Assembly: GCA_021155205.1 (NCBI GenBank) | Contig: JAJNPS010000021.1 | Span: 62,001-126,000 of the forward strand | Length of the DNA: 64,000 bases | From: Rhodobacterales bacterium | Lineage (GTDB): Bacteria; Pseudomonadota; Alphaproteobacteria; Rhodobacterales; Rhodobacteraceae | Direction of reading: 5' to 3' | Shown here: in pieces, positions 42,661-51,446 of the stretch | Position numbering within the stretch: position 1 is the first letter of the stretch | Layout of the letters: each line of letters begins with the position of its first letter | Program-made: the position numbers and the translations under genes | The notes under the pieces: model-generated | What the model was told of the DNA's origin: nothing | The model's database searches: none | Seen by the model: only the letters and a program-made list of their open reading frames with translations

Positions 42661-43551
42661 ATGACCGACATCATCGCCAGCCTGGCGGACGTTTCGCCCC
42701 GCTATGATGCGGTTTTCTGCGACCTCTGGGGCTGCCTGCATGATGGCGTAAGACCGTTTCCTGCGGCGGTCGCGGCCCTTCGGGCCTATCGCAAACAGGG
42801 CGGCCAGGTCGTTCTTCTGACCAACGCCCCTCGCCCGAATCCAAGTGTTATCAGACAGTTGGACAGTCTTGGCGTGCCCCGCGACGCGTGGGACCTGGTT
42901 GTGACGTCTGGGGATGCGACGCAAACTGCCATGCTGTCGGGTGCTGTCGGCACCCGTGTCTACCACATCGGCGCACCCAAGGATGAAGTGTTCTTTACCG
43001 ACCTTGCCGAGGACCTGGCGGATTACGCCAAGTCCCGCCCCCCGATCAGTCGCGTTCCCCTGAAAGATGCCACCGGCATCGTCTGCACCGGCCTCGCGGA
43101 CGACATGACCGAAACGCCTGACGACTATCGCGCCACGCTACTCTTGGGAAAAACGCTGGGATTGCCAATGCTTTGCGCCAACCCTGACATCATCGTCGAC
43201 CTCGGCGACAAGCGCATCTATTGCGCCGGAGCCCTTGCGCAGGCCTACGAGGCGATGGGAGGCACCGCCCTTTACTTCGGCAAACCGCATCCGCCGATCT
43301 ATGACCTTGCCCGTCGCCGTCTGGGTGCGATCGCCAAAATGTCCGACCCGCAGATCCTCGCCATCGGCGACGGGATCGCGACAGACATCCAGGGCGGCAT
43401 GGGTGAGGGGATTGATACACTTTTCGTCACCGGCGGCATCGCGGCGGGTCAGTTTGGAACAGATTCGAACAATCCAAACAAGGACTTGCTGAATGTCTGG
43501 TTGAACGGACAGCAACTGTCGCCGACCTTTGCCATCGCCAAGCTGCGCTGA
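42661..43551 (+). CDS. HAD-superfamily hydrolase, TIGR01459 type
   Basis: The 296-residue HAD-superfamily phosphatase of subfamily IIA starts near YDAVFCDLWGCLHDGVRPFP: the catalytic first Asp followed by LWG instead of the usual DxDG, as in the TIGR01459 group of Alphaproteobacteria. VVLLTNAPRPNPSVI holds motif II and AGALAQAYEAMGGTALYFGK motif III (Lys), then ILAIGDGIATDIQGG motif IV (Asp pair). A sugar-phosphate or nucleotide substrate is plausible, but unknown. The ATG at 42661 is preceded by AAAGGCC. It stands between two terminator/promoter regions. Confidence 0.92.
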   Translation: MTDIIASLADVSPRYDAVFCDLWGCLHDGVRPFPAAVAALRAYRKQGGQVVLLTNAPRPNPSVIRQLDSLGVPRDAWDLVVTSGDATQTAMLSGAVGTRVYHIGAPKDEVFFTDLAEDLADYAKSRPPISRVPLKDATGIVCTGLADDMTETPDDYRATLLLGKTLGLPMLCANPDIIVDLGDKRIYCAGALAQAYEAMGGTALYFGKPHPPIYDLARRRLGAIAKMSDPQILAIGDGIATDIQGGMGEGIDTLFVTGGIAAGQFGTDSNNPNKDLLNVWLNGQQLSPTFAIAKLR

Positions 43552-43598
43552 CGGCCTACTAACATAATTACGTTCTGAAATAACTTTACGCAAATTTA

Positions 43599-43627
43599 TT
43601 GCGCGGAAAATTTCTCTTTGCTACAGT
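43599..43627 (+). promoter_or_regulatory. Candidate promoter of the MaoC-like gene
   Basis: TTGCGC (43599-43604), 17 bases, then TACAGT (43622-43627), in a locally AT-rich stretch (43560-43625) that contrasts with the GC-rich surroundings. The ATG follows 28 bases later. Confidence 0.4.
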
Positions 43628-43655
43628 GCAGCATCGCGATTTCAGGATTCGCCGG

Positions 43656-44108
43656 ATGCTCGATTTGACCCATAACCTGCCGCGTGGCACCATTTGCATT
43701 GAGGAAATCTCGATCGGCATGACCCGTTGCCTGACCAAGGAAATCACCGACCGCGACATCGAGATGTTCGCCGAAATCTCGACCGACCGGAACCCGGTCC
43801 ATCTGGACGACGCCTATGCCCGTGACACGATCTTTGCCGGGCGCGTGGCCCACGGAATGTTGTCGGCGGGCCTGATTTCGGCGGTGATCGGCGAACAACT
43901 TCCGGGTCATGGTACTGTTTATCTTGGACAATCTCTGCGATTCATGGCCCCGGTCCGGCCCGGCGACGTCGTCACCGCAGAGGTCACCGTGACCGAGATC
44001 GACCCCGCCAGACGCCGGGTGACCCTTGAAACCCGGTGTACAGTCGGTACAACCCTTGTCATCAAGGGCGAGGCGCTGGTTCTGGCGCCGAGCCGGAAAT
44101 TCGACTGA
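43656..44108 (+). CDS. MaoC-family dehydratase (R-specific enoyl-CoA hydratase-like)
   Basis: This hot-dog-fold protein of 150 residues resembles PhaJ-type (R)-enoyl-CoA hydratases. The hydratase 2 motif is clear: FAEISTDRNPVHLDDAYARD (catalytic Asp and His), then FAGRVAHGMLSAGLISAVIG. FMAPVRPGDVVTAEVTVTEI is the next conserved strand. Its role could be fatty-acid beta-oxidation, PHA monomer supply or ethylmalonyl-CoA-type pathways; context does not decide. The ATG at 43656 with AGGA at 8 bases is chosen over the frame to 43599. ribF follows 29 bases later, same strand. Confidence 0.93.
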   Translation: MLDLTHNLPRGTICIEEISIGMTRCLTKEITDRDIEMFAEISTDRNPVHLDDAYARDTIFAGRVAHGMLSAGLISAVIGEQLPGHGTVYLGQSLRFMAPVRPGDVVTAEVTVTEIDPARRRVTLETRCTVGTTLVIKGEALVLAPSRKFD

Positions 44109-44137
44109 CGGGGTGACGGCCCCGAAACCGGGGCGGC

Positions 44138-45061
44138 ATGCAGATTCACCAGCATTGGCAAGGGCTTGACCATGCGGCGCGCGGGGCCTCCGTCGCCATG
44201 GGCAACTTTGACGGCGTGCATCTGGGACATCGGTCGGTCATCGAACTGGCCCGGAACGACGCCCCCCTTGGCCTTGTCACCTTTGAACCCCATCCCCGCG
44301 AATTCTTCGCGCCCACCTCGCCGCCTTTTCGCCTGATGAACGCCGAGGCGCGGACGAACCGGCTGGCGAAACTGGGGGTCCGGCACCTGTATCAGTTGCC
44401 CTTCGACGCCACCCTCGCCAGCCTGTCACCCGAGGCTTTTGCCCGTGACGTGCTGGCGCGCGGACTTGGGATTTCGCAGGTCGTCGTCGGCGCGGATTTC
44501 TGCTTTGGCAAGGGGCGGGCAGGCAAGGCCACCGACCTGCAAACACTTGGAAAAACATACGGTTTCCGCTCCATCATCGCCCCTCTGATCACCTTTGGCG
44601 ACCGCGAGATTTCCTCCACCGCGATTCGTTCGGCCCTGACCGAAGGCCGTCCCCGCGATGCCGCCGCGATGCTGGGACACTGGCACCGGATCGAGGGCGA
44701 GGTCTTGCATGGTGAAAAACGGGGGCGCGAGCTTGGCTATCCCACCGCCAACATGTCGCTGGCCGGTTTGCACCTGCCGCGCTACGGCGTCTATGCCGTC
44801 AAGCTGGATGTCCTGACCGGCCCTCGGTCGGGGTCCTATCTCGGGGCCGCGTCACTGGGCGTCCGCCCGATGTTCGGGCAAAACACACCTAATCTGGAAA
44901 CCTACATCTTTGATTTCGCAGGTGATCTCTACGGCCAGCACCTGTCGGTTGCCCTTGTCGACTACCTCCGACCCGAGGCGACGTTTCCCGACCTTCAGAC
45001 CTTCCTCGACCAGATGGAAGCCGACTGCGCCCAGGCCCGCGACATCCTTGCGGCCCTCTGA
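44138..45061 (+). CDS. ribF: Bifunctional riboflavin kinase / FAD synthetase
   Basis: RibF phosphorylates riboflavin to FMN and adenylates FMN to FAD. The 307-residue enzyme has the N-terminal nucleotidyltransferase domain (VAMGNFDGVHLGHRSVIELA, VVVGADFCFGKGRAGKATDL, STAIRSALTEGRPRDAAAML). The C-terminal kinase domain follows from about residue 185: HGEKRGRELGYPTANMSL, AASLGVRPMFG, and ETYIFDFAGDLYGQHLSV. The ATG at 44138 is the first in-frame and fits the family. It shares an operon direction with the upstream MaoC and downstream YcgN-like genes. Confidence 0.97.
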   Translation: MQIHQHWQGLDHAARGASVAMGNFDGVHLGHRSVIELARNDAPLGLVTFEPHPREFFAPTSPPFRLMNAEARTNRLAKLGVRHLYQLPFDATLASLSPEAFARDVLARGLGISQVVVGADFCFGKGRAGKATDLQTLGKTYGFRSIIAPLITFGDREISSTAIRSALTEGRPRDAAAMLGHWHRIEGEVLHGEKRGRELGYPTANMSLAGLHLPRYGVYAVKLDVLTGPRSGSYLGAASLGVRPMFGQNTPNLETYIFDFAGDLYGQHLSVALVDYLRPEATFPDLQTFLDQMEADCAQARDILAAL

Positions 45062-45100
45062 CCCCTTTCCTTTCGGCCCCTTCCATCGCATCACTGGGCC

Positions 45101-45553
45101 ATGACCCCGCTTCGCCCGCGCTTTTGGGAAACTGTTTCCCTGACGAAAATGACGACTCCCGAATGGGAGGCGCTGTGCGACGGCTGCGGCAAGTGCTGCC
45201 TGAACAAACTGGAATATGAGGACACGGGCGAGGTGGAGTTCACCCGCATCGCCTGTCGCCTGCTGGACGGGACCACCTGCCGCTGCGGCAACTATGAAAA
45301 CCGCCATAAGTTCGTGCCGGAATGCGTGCGCCTGTCGCCCAAGACACTGCCGAAGGTCGCCTACTGGATGCCCCGCACTTGCGCCTATCGCCTTTTGTTT
45401 GAAGGGAAATCCCTGCCGGACTGGCATCCATTGCTGACCGGCGATCCCGACAGCACCCACCGGACCGGCAATTCGGTCAAGGGCTGGACCATCCCGGAAT
45501 TCTCGGTGCCGGAGGAGGACTGGGACGACTATGTGATCGAGGAAAGACCCTGA
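45101..45553 (+). CDS. YcgN-family cysteine-cluster protein
   Basis: The 150-residue protein belongs to the UPF0260 (YcgN) family, which has a conserved Cys cluster: LCDGCGKCCLNKLEY, RIACRLLDGTTCRCGNY and FVPECVRLSPKTLPKVAYW, then MPRTCAYRLLFEGKSLPDWH. The Cys spacing suggests binding of zinc or an Fe-S cluster, but the function is unknown. About 150 residues is the usual length. The stop TGA overlaps the ATG of the threonine aldolase gene (45551-45555, TGATG), so the two are translationally linked. Confidence 0.93.
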   Translation: MTPLRPRFWETVSLTKMTTPEWEALCDGCGKCCLNKLEYEDTGEVEFTRIACRLLDGTTCRCGNYENRHKFVPECVRLSPKTLPKVAYWMPRTCAYRLLFEGKSLPDWHPLLTGDPDSTHRTGNSVKGWTIPEFSVPEEDWDDYVIEERP

Positions 45554-46584
45554 TGAACTTTGCCTCCGACAACACCTCCGGGGCTGCGCCCGAAGTCATG
45601 GCCGCCCTGATGCGCGCCAATGACGGCTGCGCGTCGGGCTATGGCAATGATGCGATGACGATGCGGGTCCGCGACATGGTGCGCGAGGTGTTCGACGCCC
45701 CCCAGGCTGCGGTCTACCTCGTTTCCACCGGAACGGCAGCCAATGCGCTGGCACTGTCGGTCTATTGCCCGCCCTGGGGTGCCGTCTTCTGCCACACCCA
45801 CGCTCATATCGCCGAGGATGAATGCGGCGCGCCGGAGTTCTACACAGGCGGCGCGAAACTGGTCCTGGTGCCGGGGGCACATGGCAAGATGACGCCCGAA
45901 GGCCTGGCGGCGACCATCGCCAGGACCGGAACCGGCGGCGTGCACGGCGTTCAGCGCGGCATGGTGTCGATGACCAATTTGACCGAGGCGGGGACAGTCT
46001 ACACGCCCGCCGAGGTTGCGGCCCTTGTGGCCGTGGCCAAGGCCGAAGGCCTGCCCATCCATCTGGACGGCGCGCGGTTCGCCAACGCGCTGGTCGCGAC
46101 CGGGGCGACGGCGGCAGAGATGACCTGGAAGGCGGGCGTCGATGTCGTGTCGTTTGGCGGCACCAAGAACGGCTGTCTTGGGGTCGAGGCGGTGGTGATG
46201 TTTGATCCCGCAAAGGCATGGGAATTTGAGCTTCGTCGCAAGCGGGGCGGGCATCTCGCGTCCAAAAACCGGTTTCTGGCTGCGCAGATGGAGGCGTATC
46301 TCACCGATGATTTGTGGTTGCGGCTGGCTGGCCACGCCAATGCGATGGGCGCACATCTGGTCGAGGGCTTGCGAAAGATGAATGACGTCAGCCTGCTTCA
46401 CCCGGCAGAGGCCAATATCAGCTTTCCTCATTTCCCCGCCGGCACACATGCCCGCGCACTGGCAGCCGGGGCTGTCTACTACGAAATGCCAGCACCCGAA
46501 GGCCGCGAGGCAGCGCGGTTCGTCGCCAGTTGGTCGACAACCCCCGAGGATGTGGACGGCTTGCTGGCGGCATTGCGGGGCTGA
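45553..46584 (+). CDS. ltaE: Low-specificity L-threonine aldolase / beta-eliminating lyase
   Basis: This PLP enzyme of 343 residues cleaves L-threonine or L-allo-threonine to glycine and acetaldehyde. It starts MNFASDNTSGAAPEVMAALM, has YGNDAMTMRVRDMVREVF, and FLVSTGTAANALAL-type sequence (YLVSTGTAANALALSVYC). The PLP Lys lies in VDVVSFGGTKNGCLGVEAVV, and HLDGARFANALV holds the PLP-binding Asp. The stop is followed by a 9-base gap to a convergent hydrolase. It could in principle feed glycine to other pathways, but there is no operon link to the bhc cluster. Confidence 0.95.
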   Translation: MNFASDNTSGAAPEVMAALMRANDGCASGYGNDAMTMRVRDMVREVFDAPQAAVYLVSTGTAANALALSVYCPPWGAVFCHTHAHIAEDECGAPEFYTGGAKLVLVPGAHGKMTPEGLAATIARTGTGGVHGVQRGMVSMTNLTEAGTVYTPAEVAALVAVAKAEGLPIHLDGARFANALVATGATAAEMTWKAGVDVVSFGGTKNGCLGVEAVVMFDPAKAWEFELRRKRGGHLASKNRFLAAQMEAYLTDDLWLRLAGHANAMGAHLVEGLRKMNDVSLLHPAEANISFPHFPAGTHARALAAGAVYYEMPAPEGREAARFVASWSTTPEDVDGLLAALRG

Positions 46585-46593
46585 GGTCGGACG

Positions 46594-47412
46594 TCAAACG
46601 CCTGACAGATGCACCTGAACTGCCCGCGCCACGTCCTGCGCATGGGTGATCGGCACCATATGCCCGGCGCCAGACACGACAAGCCGCGTCGCTTGCGCCA
46701 GCCGCCGGGCAAGTTCAGTGTGGACGGCGTTGATGACGGGCGGGCTGTCGGCGCCTTCGATCAGCAGAACCGGCACACCGATGCTTTCAAGGCCCATATA
46801 GCGCAAAAGCCCCGCCGCATCGTCCAGAAGCACCGGGTTCTGCGCCGCGATCAGGTGCATGCGGTCGGTGATGTAGGCCTGCATCTTGAGCGACAGATCA
46901 GCGAAAGGCTCACCCGTTCCCCAATAGCCATGGAAATCAATCGCGGAATCCAAACGGCGACCCGCGCGCAACAACTCCGCCAGATGCTCGTGCCGTACCC
47001 GGAAAGACCCGTAGGCCGGATCACCGGCAGCACGGGCGGCGGCAAAGATCACCGGTTCAACCAGCACCAGGCTGCGCACGAGGTCGGGGCGCTCCAGCGC
47101 GATCCGCAGACAGACGGTCGCCCCGAACGAATGGCCCATCAGGTCAATCGGCGCGCCCTGCCCGATCTCGGTCGCCATAGCGATGGCGGCGCGCGTTGCA
47201 TCGGTGTGCATGTCGGTCACACCATCCCAGTCCGGCGCGCGGCCGTGGCCGATCTGGTCAATCGCGGTGACAGTTACTCCGTGCAGGTATTCAGCCAACT
47301 CGCCCCAGGCCCCCGCATGGGCAAGCGAGCAGTGCAGCGCCAGCACCGGACGATCACCGCCACGGTTCCAGACCCGAAAGGGCGGCAGAAAGGTCGCGAC
47401 GTCCTCGGGCAT
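46594..47412 (-). CDS. Alpha/beta-fold hydrolase
   Basis: This 272-residue alpha/beta-hydrolase has the oxyanion-hole segment LALHCSLAHAGAWGEL, nucleophile elbow DLMGHSFGATVCLRIAL (Ser in GHSFG), acid Asp in LLIEGADSPPVI and final His in VSGAGHMVPITHAQDV. The substrate is unknown. It begins immediately after the end of the HCCA-isomerase-like gene (stop at 47413), with zero gap, so both are on one transcript. Paired with an isomerase of aromatic degradation, it might act on an aromatic ester or diketone, but that is speculative. Confidence 0.9.
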   Translation of the reverse strand: MPEDVATFLPPFRVWNRGGDRPVLALHCSLAHAGAWGELAEYLHGVTVTAIDQIGHGRAPDWDGVTDMHTDATRAAIAMATEIGQGAPIDLMGHSFGATVCLRIALERPDLVRSLVLVEPVIFAAARAAGDPAYGSFRVRHEHLAELLRAGRRLDSAIDFHGYWGTGEPFADLSLKMQAYITDRMHLIAAQNPVLLDDAAGLLRYMGLESIGVPVLLIEGADSPPVINAVHTELARRLAQATRLVVSGAGHMVPITHAQDVARAVQVHLSGV

Positions 47413-48021
47413 TCAGAGCTTTCCGGCCAGATGCAGGTCCAGGTCCTCGAGCCTGTCCTGCCCCCAGAACTTCTCGTCACCCTCGATGTAGAACGGCACG
47501 CCGAATACACCGCGCGACACCGCCTCTTCAAGATTATTCGCATAGGTTTCGGCCGCGGCGAGCATGTAGCGGTCGGCAACGGCTGGGTCGAACCCGTGTT
47601 TCGCAAGCAGATCCTTGACGACATCATCGTCGGCGATGTTGCGGTCGTCGACCCAGACGGCGCGGGGGAAAGACTGCACCAGACCGGCAATATCCCCGCC
47701 GCCCGCCTTGGCCGCCGCGATGATCGCATAGGACGCAGGTGCCGGGTTCACCGGGAAAAACGTGGGTTTCATGTTCAGCGGCACGCCCCGCTTTTTCGCC
47801 TGACGCCGCAATTCCTGCAGCCGGTATTCCTTGCGGGCGGGATGGCGTTCGGCCAGCACCTGACCGCCAGTGCGGGGGAACAATGCAGGCGCATCCAGCG
47901 GGATGTAGCGGACCGCGCAGTCGTGTCGCGCGGCTATATCCTCCAGCCCTGCACCCGCCAGATAGGTGAACGGCGACATCGGTGCGAAATAGTAGTCGAT
48001 CTGTCGCAATTGCGGCCTCAT
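47413..48021 (-). CDS. 2-hydroxychromene-2-carboxylate isomerase family protein (DsbA superfamily)
   Basis: The 202-residue protein has the thioredoxin/DsbA-like fold of HCCA isomerase and kappa-class GST. It begins IDYYFAPMSPFTYLAGAG, where Ser of SPFTYL is the family's GSH-contacting residue, then RYIPLDAPALFPRTGG, FPRAVWVDDRNIADDDVV and the Pro-loop GVFGVPFYIEGDEKFWGQDR. No redox CxxC is present, so it is not a DsbA oxidase. Naphthalene-type isomerase activity is possible; the true substrate is unknown. The ATG at 48021 follows GAGG; the frame to 48189 overlaps prs and lacks conservation. Confidence 0.9.
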   Translation of the reverse strand: MRPQLRQIDYYFAPMSPFTYLAGAGLEDIAARHDCAVRYIPLDAPALFPRTGGQVLAERHPARKEYRLQELRRQAKKRGVPLNMKPTFFPVNPAPASYAIIAAAKAGGGDIAGLVQSFPRAVWVDDRNIADDDVVKDLLAKHGFDPAVADRYMLAAAETYANNLEEAVSRGVFGVPFYIEGDEKFWGQDRLEDLDLHLAGKL

Positions 48022-48102
48022 CACCCGTGCCTCGGTTTGCAAGACCCTAACGGGGTGATAAGCGGTGTCAACGTCGCGATTCCGCTGCCGCCGGAGACCC
48101 CA

Positions 48103-49122
48103 ATGCCCGCCATTACCGAGCCGAAGCTGATCTCCGGCAATGCGAACCCGACCCTTGCCCGTGCCATCGCGCGACGGATGTCGATGCATCGGGGGATGAG
48201 CGTCAATCTGGTGGATGCGCGGGTGGAACGGTTCAATGACCAGGAGATTTTCGTCGAGGTCTTCGAGAACGTTCGCGGCGAGGACATGTATGTAATCCAG
48301 CCGACATCGAACCCGGCGAATGACAACCTGATGGAATTGCTGATCATCACCGATGCGCTGCGCCGATCATCGGCGTCCCGCATTACCGCCGTGATTCCCT
48401 ATTTCGGCTATGCCCGCCAGGACCGTCGCGCCAAGGCCCGTACGCCGATTTCTGCGAAACTGGTGGCCAACCTGATCACCCAGGCGGGCGTCGACCGCGT
48501 GCTGACGCTGGACCTGCACGCGGCGCAGATTCAGGGTTTCTTCGACCTGCCAGTGGACAACCTTTATGCCTCGCCGATCTTTGCGCTGGATATCGAGCAC
48601 AACTTCAAGGGCAAGATGCACGACCTGATGGTCGTGTCGCCCGATGTCGGCGGCGTGGCGCGGGCGCGGGAACTGGCGAAACGGATCGACAGCCCGCTGG
48701 CCATCGTCGACAAGCGGCGCGAAAAGGCAGGCGAGATTGCCGAGATGACGGTGATCGGCAATGTCGCGGGCAAGACCTGCATCCTGATCGACGACATCGC
48801 TGACACGGCTGGAACGCTGTGCAAGGCGGCACAACTTTTGATCGACAACGGCGCGACCGAAGTGCACGCCTATATCACGCATGGTGTCCTTTCAAACGGC
48901 GCGGTGGATCGTGTCAGCTCATCCGTCCTGAAAAGCCTGGTCATCACCGACAGCATTGAGCCTACGGATCAGGTCAGGGGTGCCAAGAACATCCGCATCG
49001 TGCCGACAGCCCCGATCTTCGCCCAGGCCATCCTGAACATCTGGAACGGCACATCGGTGTCGTCGCTGTTCGAGACGGAAACCCTGGTCCCGATCTACGA
49101 AGGCATGTACCAGCTGGGCTGA
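48103..49122 (+). CDS. prs: Ribose-phosphate pyrophosphokinase
   Basis: Prs makes PRPP from ribose-5-phosphate and ATP, the precursor for purines, pyrimidines, His and Trp. The 339-residue protein, slightly longer than the E. coli form, has KLISGNANPTLARAIARRM, IPYFGYARQDRRAKARTPIS (ATP loop), LTLDLHAAQIQGFFDLPVDN (metal His), VSPDVGGVARARELA and the PRPP loop CILIDDIADTAGTLCKAA. The ATG at 48103 with GGAG at 7 bases begins MPAITEPKLISGNA. The longer frame upstream is shadow of the divergent HCCA-isomerase gene. The H-type lectin gene converges 3 bases away. Confidence 0.97.
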   Translation: MPAITEPKLISGNANPTLARAIARRMSMHRGMSVNLVDARVERFNDQEIFVEVFENVRGEDMYVIQPTSNPANDNLMELLIITDALRRSSASRITAVIPYFGYARQDRRAKARTPISAKLVANLITQAGVDRVLTLDLHAAQIQGFFDLPVDNLYASPIFALDIEHNFKGKMHDLMVVSPDVGGVARARELAKRIDSPLAIVDKRREKAGEIAEMTVIGNVAGKTCILIDDIADTAGTLCKAAQLLIDNGATEVHAYITHGVLSNGAVDRVSSSVLKSLVITDSIEPTDQVRGAKNIRIVPTAPIFAQAILNIWNGTSVSSLFETETLVPIYEGMYQLG

Positions 49123-49125
49123 CGC

Positions 49126-49494
49126 TCAGGGCACGTCCCAGGCATCGTCGTCGGCCACGGCGCCGATGGCCGTCCATTCGGCGCGGATGCGCGCGATGCG
49201 GCTGTCGCCCCAGGTCCGGAACACGATGTCGAAACCCGTCATGGTGATCGCCTCGGCATGAATATCCACGCGGGAATTGGTCTTGTGGTCCATGTCCCAC
49301 ATCGAGATGCCGATCAAGATCGCAGGAATATCGGCAAAAGGTTGCACGAAGGTCACTGCAACCCGCTTTTCGCGTGTGCCATGGCCGGTCCACATCGCAC
49401 CCCCATCGGCAAAATCCGAAAAGAGCATATGCGTGCCTTGCAGGACGCCGACCGAACCGGAGCGAATGCGCGTCAACAGCCCTTCCTCATTCAC
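49126..49494 (-). CDS. H-type lectin domain protein
   Basis: This small protein of 122 residues has an H-type lectin domain (as in Helix pomatia agglutinin and discoidins): GGAMWTGHGTREKRVAVTFV, QPFADIPAILIGISMWDMDH, NSRVDIHAEAITMTGFDIVF. The family's beta-sandwich and its Trp/Arg-rich GalNAc-contacting residues are visible. There is no signal peptide, so a cytosolic or released role is unclear. The GTG at 49494 has GGAGG at 6 bases. It lies between prs and atpC on the atp strand, downstream of the atp terminator. Confidence 0.78.
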   Translation of the reverse strand: MNEEGLLTRIRSGSVGVLQGTHMLFSDFADGGAMWTGHGTREKRVAVTFVQPFADIPAILIGISMWDMDHKTNSRVDIHAEAITMTGFDIVFRTWGDSRIARIRAEWTAIGAVADDDAWDVP

Positions 49495-49538
49495 TGCCTA
49501 CCTCCCAGGACAACGAGACATGCAGCAGTCCTGACATG

Positions 49539-49566
49539 AAAAAAGGCCCCGGCAAAGCGGGGCCTT
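49539..49566 (-). terminator. Intrinsic terminator of the atp operon
   Basis: On the minus strand AAGGCCCC pairs with GGGGCCTT across an 8-base loop, followed by TTTTTT (plus strand 49539-49544 is AAAAAA). It lies 22 bases after the atpC stop and ends atpHAGDC. Confidence 0.85.
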
Positions 49567-49588
49567 CCTACGGATGTTTCCGGCGCTC

Positions 49589-49975
49589 CTACTGTCCTGC
49601 GGCGATGCGCATCGCCACGAGGTCCGCCGCCACCTTGTCGGCCGTGTCGCGATCACCCGACAATGCCGCCGCTGCAGTCACATCCTCCACAAGGCTGTCC
49701 ATGATTGCAGGTGTCAGTTCTTCGACCGGCACGGCACGTTCAGCCAGAACCGACACAGAAGTCGCCGAAATCTCGGCAAATCCGCCGGTCACGACATAGA
49801 CCTTGATGCCCTCGGGCGATACCGCGCGCAGGATGCCGGGGCGCAATGTGGTGATGGTGGGGGAATGTCCCTCCATCGCCGTCAGGTCGCCATCCGCACC
49901 GGGGATTTGCACCTCGGTCGCGCGGGCCGATGCCAGCCGGCGTTCGGGGCTGACGAGATCGAACTGAACTGGCAT
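49589..49975 (-). CDS. atpC: ATP synthase F1 epsilon subunit
   Basis: The epsilon subunit is part of the F1 central stalk and can inhibit ATP hydrolysis. The 128-residue protein has MPVQFDLVSPERRLASARAT, DLTAMEGHSPTITTLRPGIL and VVTGGFAEISATSVSVLAE, all typical of the N-terminal beta-sandwich. A short C-terminal helix ends VAADLVAMRIAAGQ. It ends the operon atpHAGDC; atpD lies 10 bases upstream. The shorter alphaproteobacterial C-terminus suggests weak inhibition, with the zeta subunit (not seen here) taking that role in this group. Confidence 0.97.
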   Translation of the reverse strand: MPVQFDLVSPERRLASARATEVQIPGADGDLTAMEGHSPTITTLRPGILRAVSPEGIKVYVVTGGFAEISATSVSVLAERAVPVEELTPAIMDSLVEDVTAAAALSGDRDTADKVAADLVAMRIAAGQ

Positions 49976-49985
49976 CGCTCCCCCT

Positions 49986-51428
49986 TTACGCCGCAGCCGC
50001 AGCCAGACGCTGGGCCTTGGCTTTCACGTCCTCGATATCGCCGACCATGTAGAAGGCGGCTTCGGGCAGATGATCATACTCGCCCGCAACAACGGCCTTG
50101 AACGATGCGATGGTCTTTTCCAGCGGCACCTGAACCCCAGGCGAGCCGGTGAACACCTGCGCCACGTCAAAGGGCTGCGACAGGAAGCGCTGGATTTTGC
50201 GGGCGCGCGACACGGTCAGTTTGTCGTCCTCGCTCAGTTCGTCCATGCCAAGGATGGCGATGATGTCCTGCAGCGACTTGTAGCGTTGCAGCACGCCCTG
50301 GACGGAACGGGCGACGGCATAGTGCTCCTCACCAACCACCGCAGGGTCCATCAGGCGCGAGGTGGAGTCGAGCGGGTCCACAGCCGGGTAGATACCGAGT
50401 TCCGAGATGGCGCGCGACAGGGTGGTGGTCGCGTCAAGGTGCGCGAACGACGTTGCCGGTGCGGGGTCGGTCAAGTCATCGGCAGGCACGTAGATCGCCT
50501 GCACGGACGTGATCGAGCCTTTCTTGGTCGAGGTGATGCGTTCCTGCAGGGCACCCATGTCAGTCGCCAGCGTCGGCTGATAGCCCACGGCGGACGGGAT
50601 ACGGCCCAAGAGTGCGGACACTTCGGAACCCGCCTGGGTAAAGCGGAAGATGTTGTCGACGAAGAAAAGAACGTCCGTGCCGGACTGGTCGCGGAACTGT
50701 TCGGCCAGGGTCAGGCCGGTCAGCGCCACGCGGGCACGCGCCCCCGGCGGTTCGTTCATCTGGCCGTACACAAGCGCCACCTTGGACTTGGTCAGGTCGT
50801 CGATGTTGATTACGCCGGATTCGATGAATTCGTGATAGAGGTCGTTCCCCTCGCGCGTCCGTTCACCCACGCCCGCGAACACCGAGTAACCGGAGTGCAC
50901 CTTGGCGATGTTGTTGATCAGTTCCTGGATCAGAACCGTCTTGCCCACACCCGCGCCGCCGAAAAGGCCGATCTTGCCGCCCTTGGCATAGGGGGCGAGC
51001 AGGTCGATGACCTTGATCCCCGTGACAAGGATTTTGCTTTCGGTGGCCTGTTCGGAAAAGCCCGGGGCGGGCTGGTGGATGGGCCGGGTTTCCGACGCGC
51101 CGATCGGGCCTTTTTCGTCGATCGGCTCGCCGATCACGTTGATGATGCGTCCCAGGGTCGCGTCGCCCACCGGCACCGAAATCGGCTTGCCAAGGTCGGA
51201 GACGGGCGCGCCGCGCACCAGGCCTTCGGTCGCGTCCATCGCGATGGTCCGCACGGTGCCTTCGCCCAGATGCTGTGCGACTTCAAGCACCAGACGCTTG
51301 CCGTTGTTGGTGGTTTCCAGCGCGTTCAGGATCGCCGGCAGCGCGCCGTCGAACTGCACGTCCACGACGGCGCCGATGACTTGCGTGACCTTGCCTGCCG
51401 CAGCGGCCGCTTTCGGTGCTTTTGCCAT
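49986..51428 (-). CDS. atpD: ATP synthase F1 beta subunit
   Basis: The beta subunit carries the catalytic sites of ATP synthase. The 480-residue protein has the Walker A GGAGVGKTVLIQELINNIAK, the catalytic Glu-containing GVGERTREGNDLYHE, Walker B LFFVDNIFRFTQAGSEVSAL and the ADP-binding SAVGYQPTLATDMG. It starts MAKAPKAAAAAGKVTQVIGA, slightly longer and Ala-rich at the N-terminus. The ATG at 51428 lies 18 bases after the atpG stop, same strand. Confidence 0.99.
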   Translation of the reverse strand: MAKAPKAAAAAGKVTQVIGAVVDVQFDGALPAILNALETTNNGKRLVLEVAQHLGEGTVRTIAMDATEGLVRGAPVSDLGKPISVPVGDATLGRIINVIGEPIDEKGPIGASETRPIHQPAPGFSEQATESKILVTGIKVIDLLAPYAKGGKIGLFGGAGVGKTVLIQELINNIAKVHSGYSVFAGVGERTREGNDLYHEFIESGVINIDDLTKSKVALVYGQMNEPPGARARVALTGLTLAEQFRDQSGTDVLFFVDNIFRFTQAGSEVSALLGRIPSAVGYQPTLATDMGALQERITSTKKGSITSVQAIYVPADDLTDPAPATSFAHLDATTTLSRAISELGIYPAVDPLDSTSRLMDPAVVGEEHYAVARSVQGVLQRYKSLQDIIAILGMDELSEDDKLTVSRARKIQRFLSQPFDVAQVFTGSPGVQVPLEKTIASFKAVVAGEYDHLPEAAFYMVGDIEDVKAKAQRLAAAAA

Positions 51429-51446
51429 GTCGTTTCTCCGGTTTCC

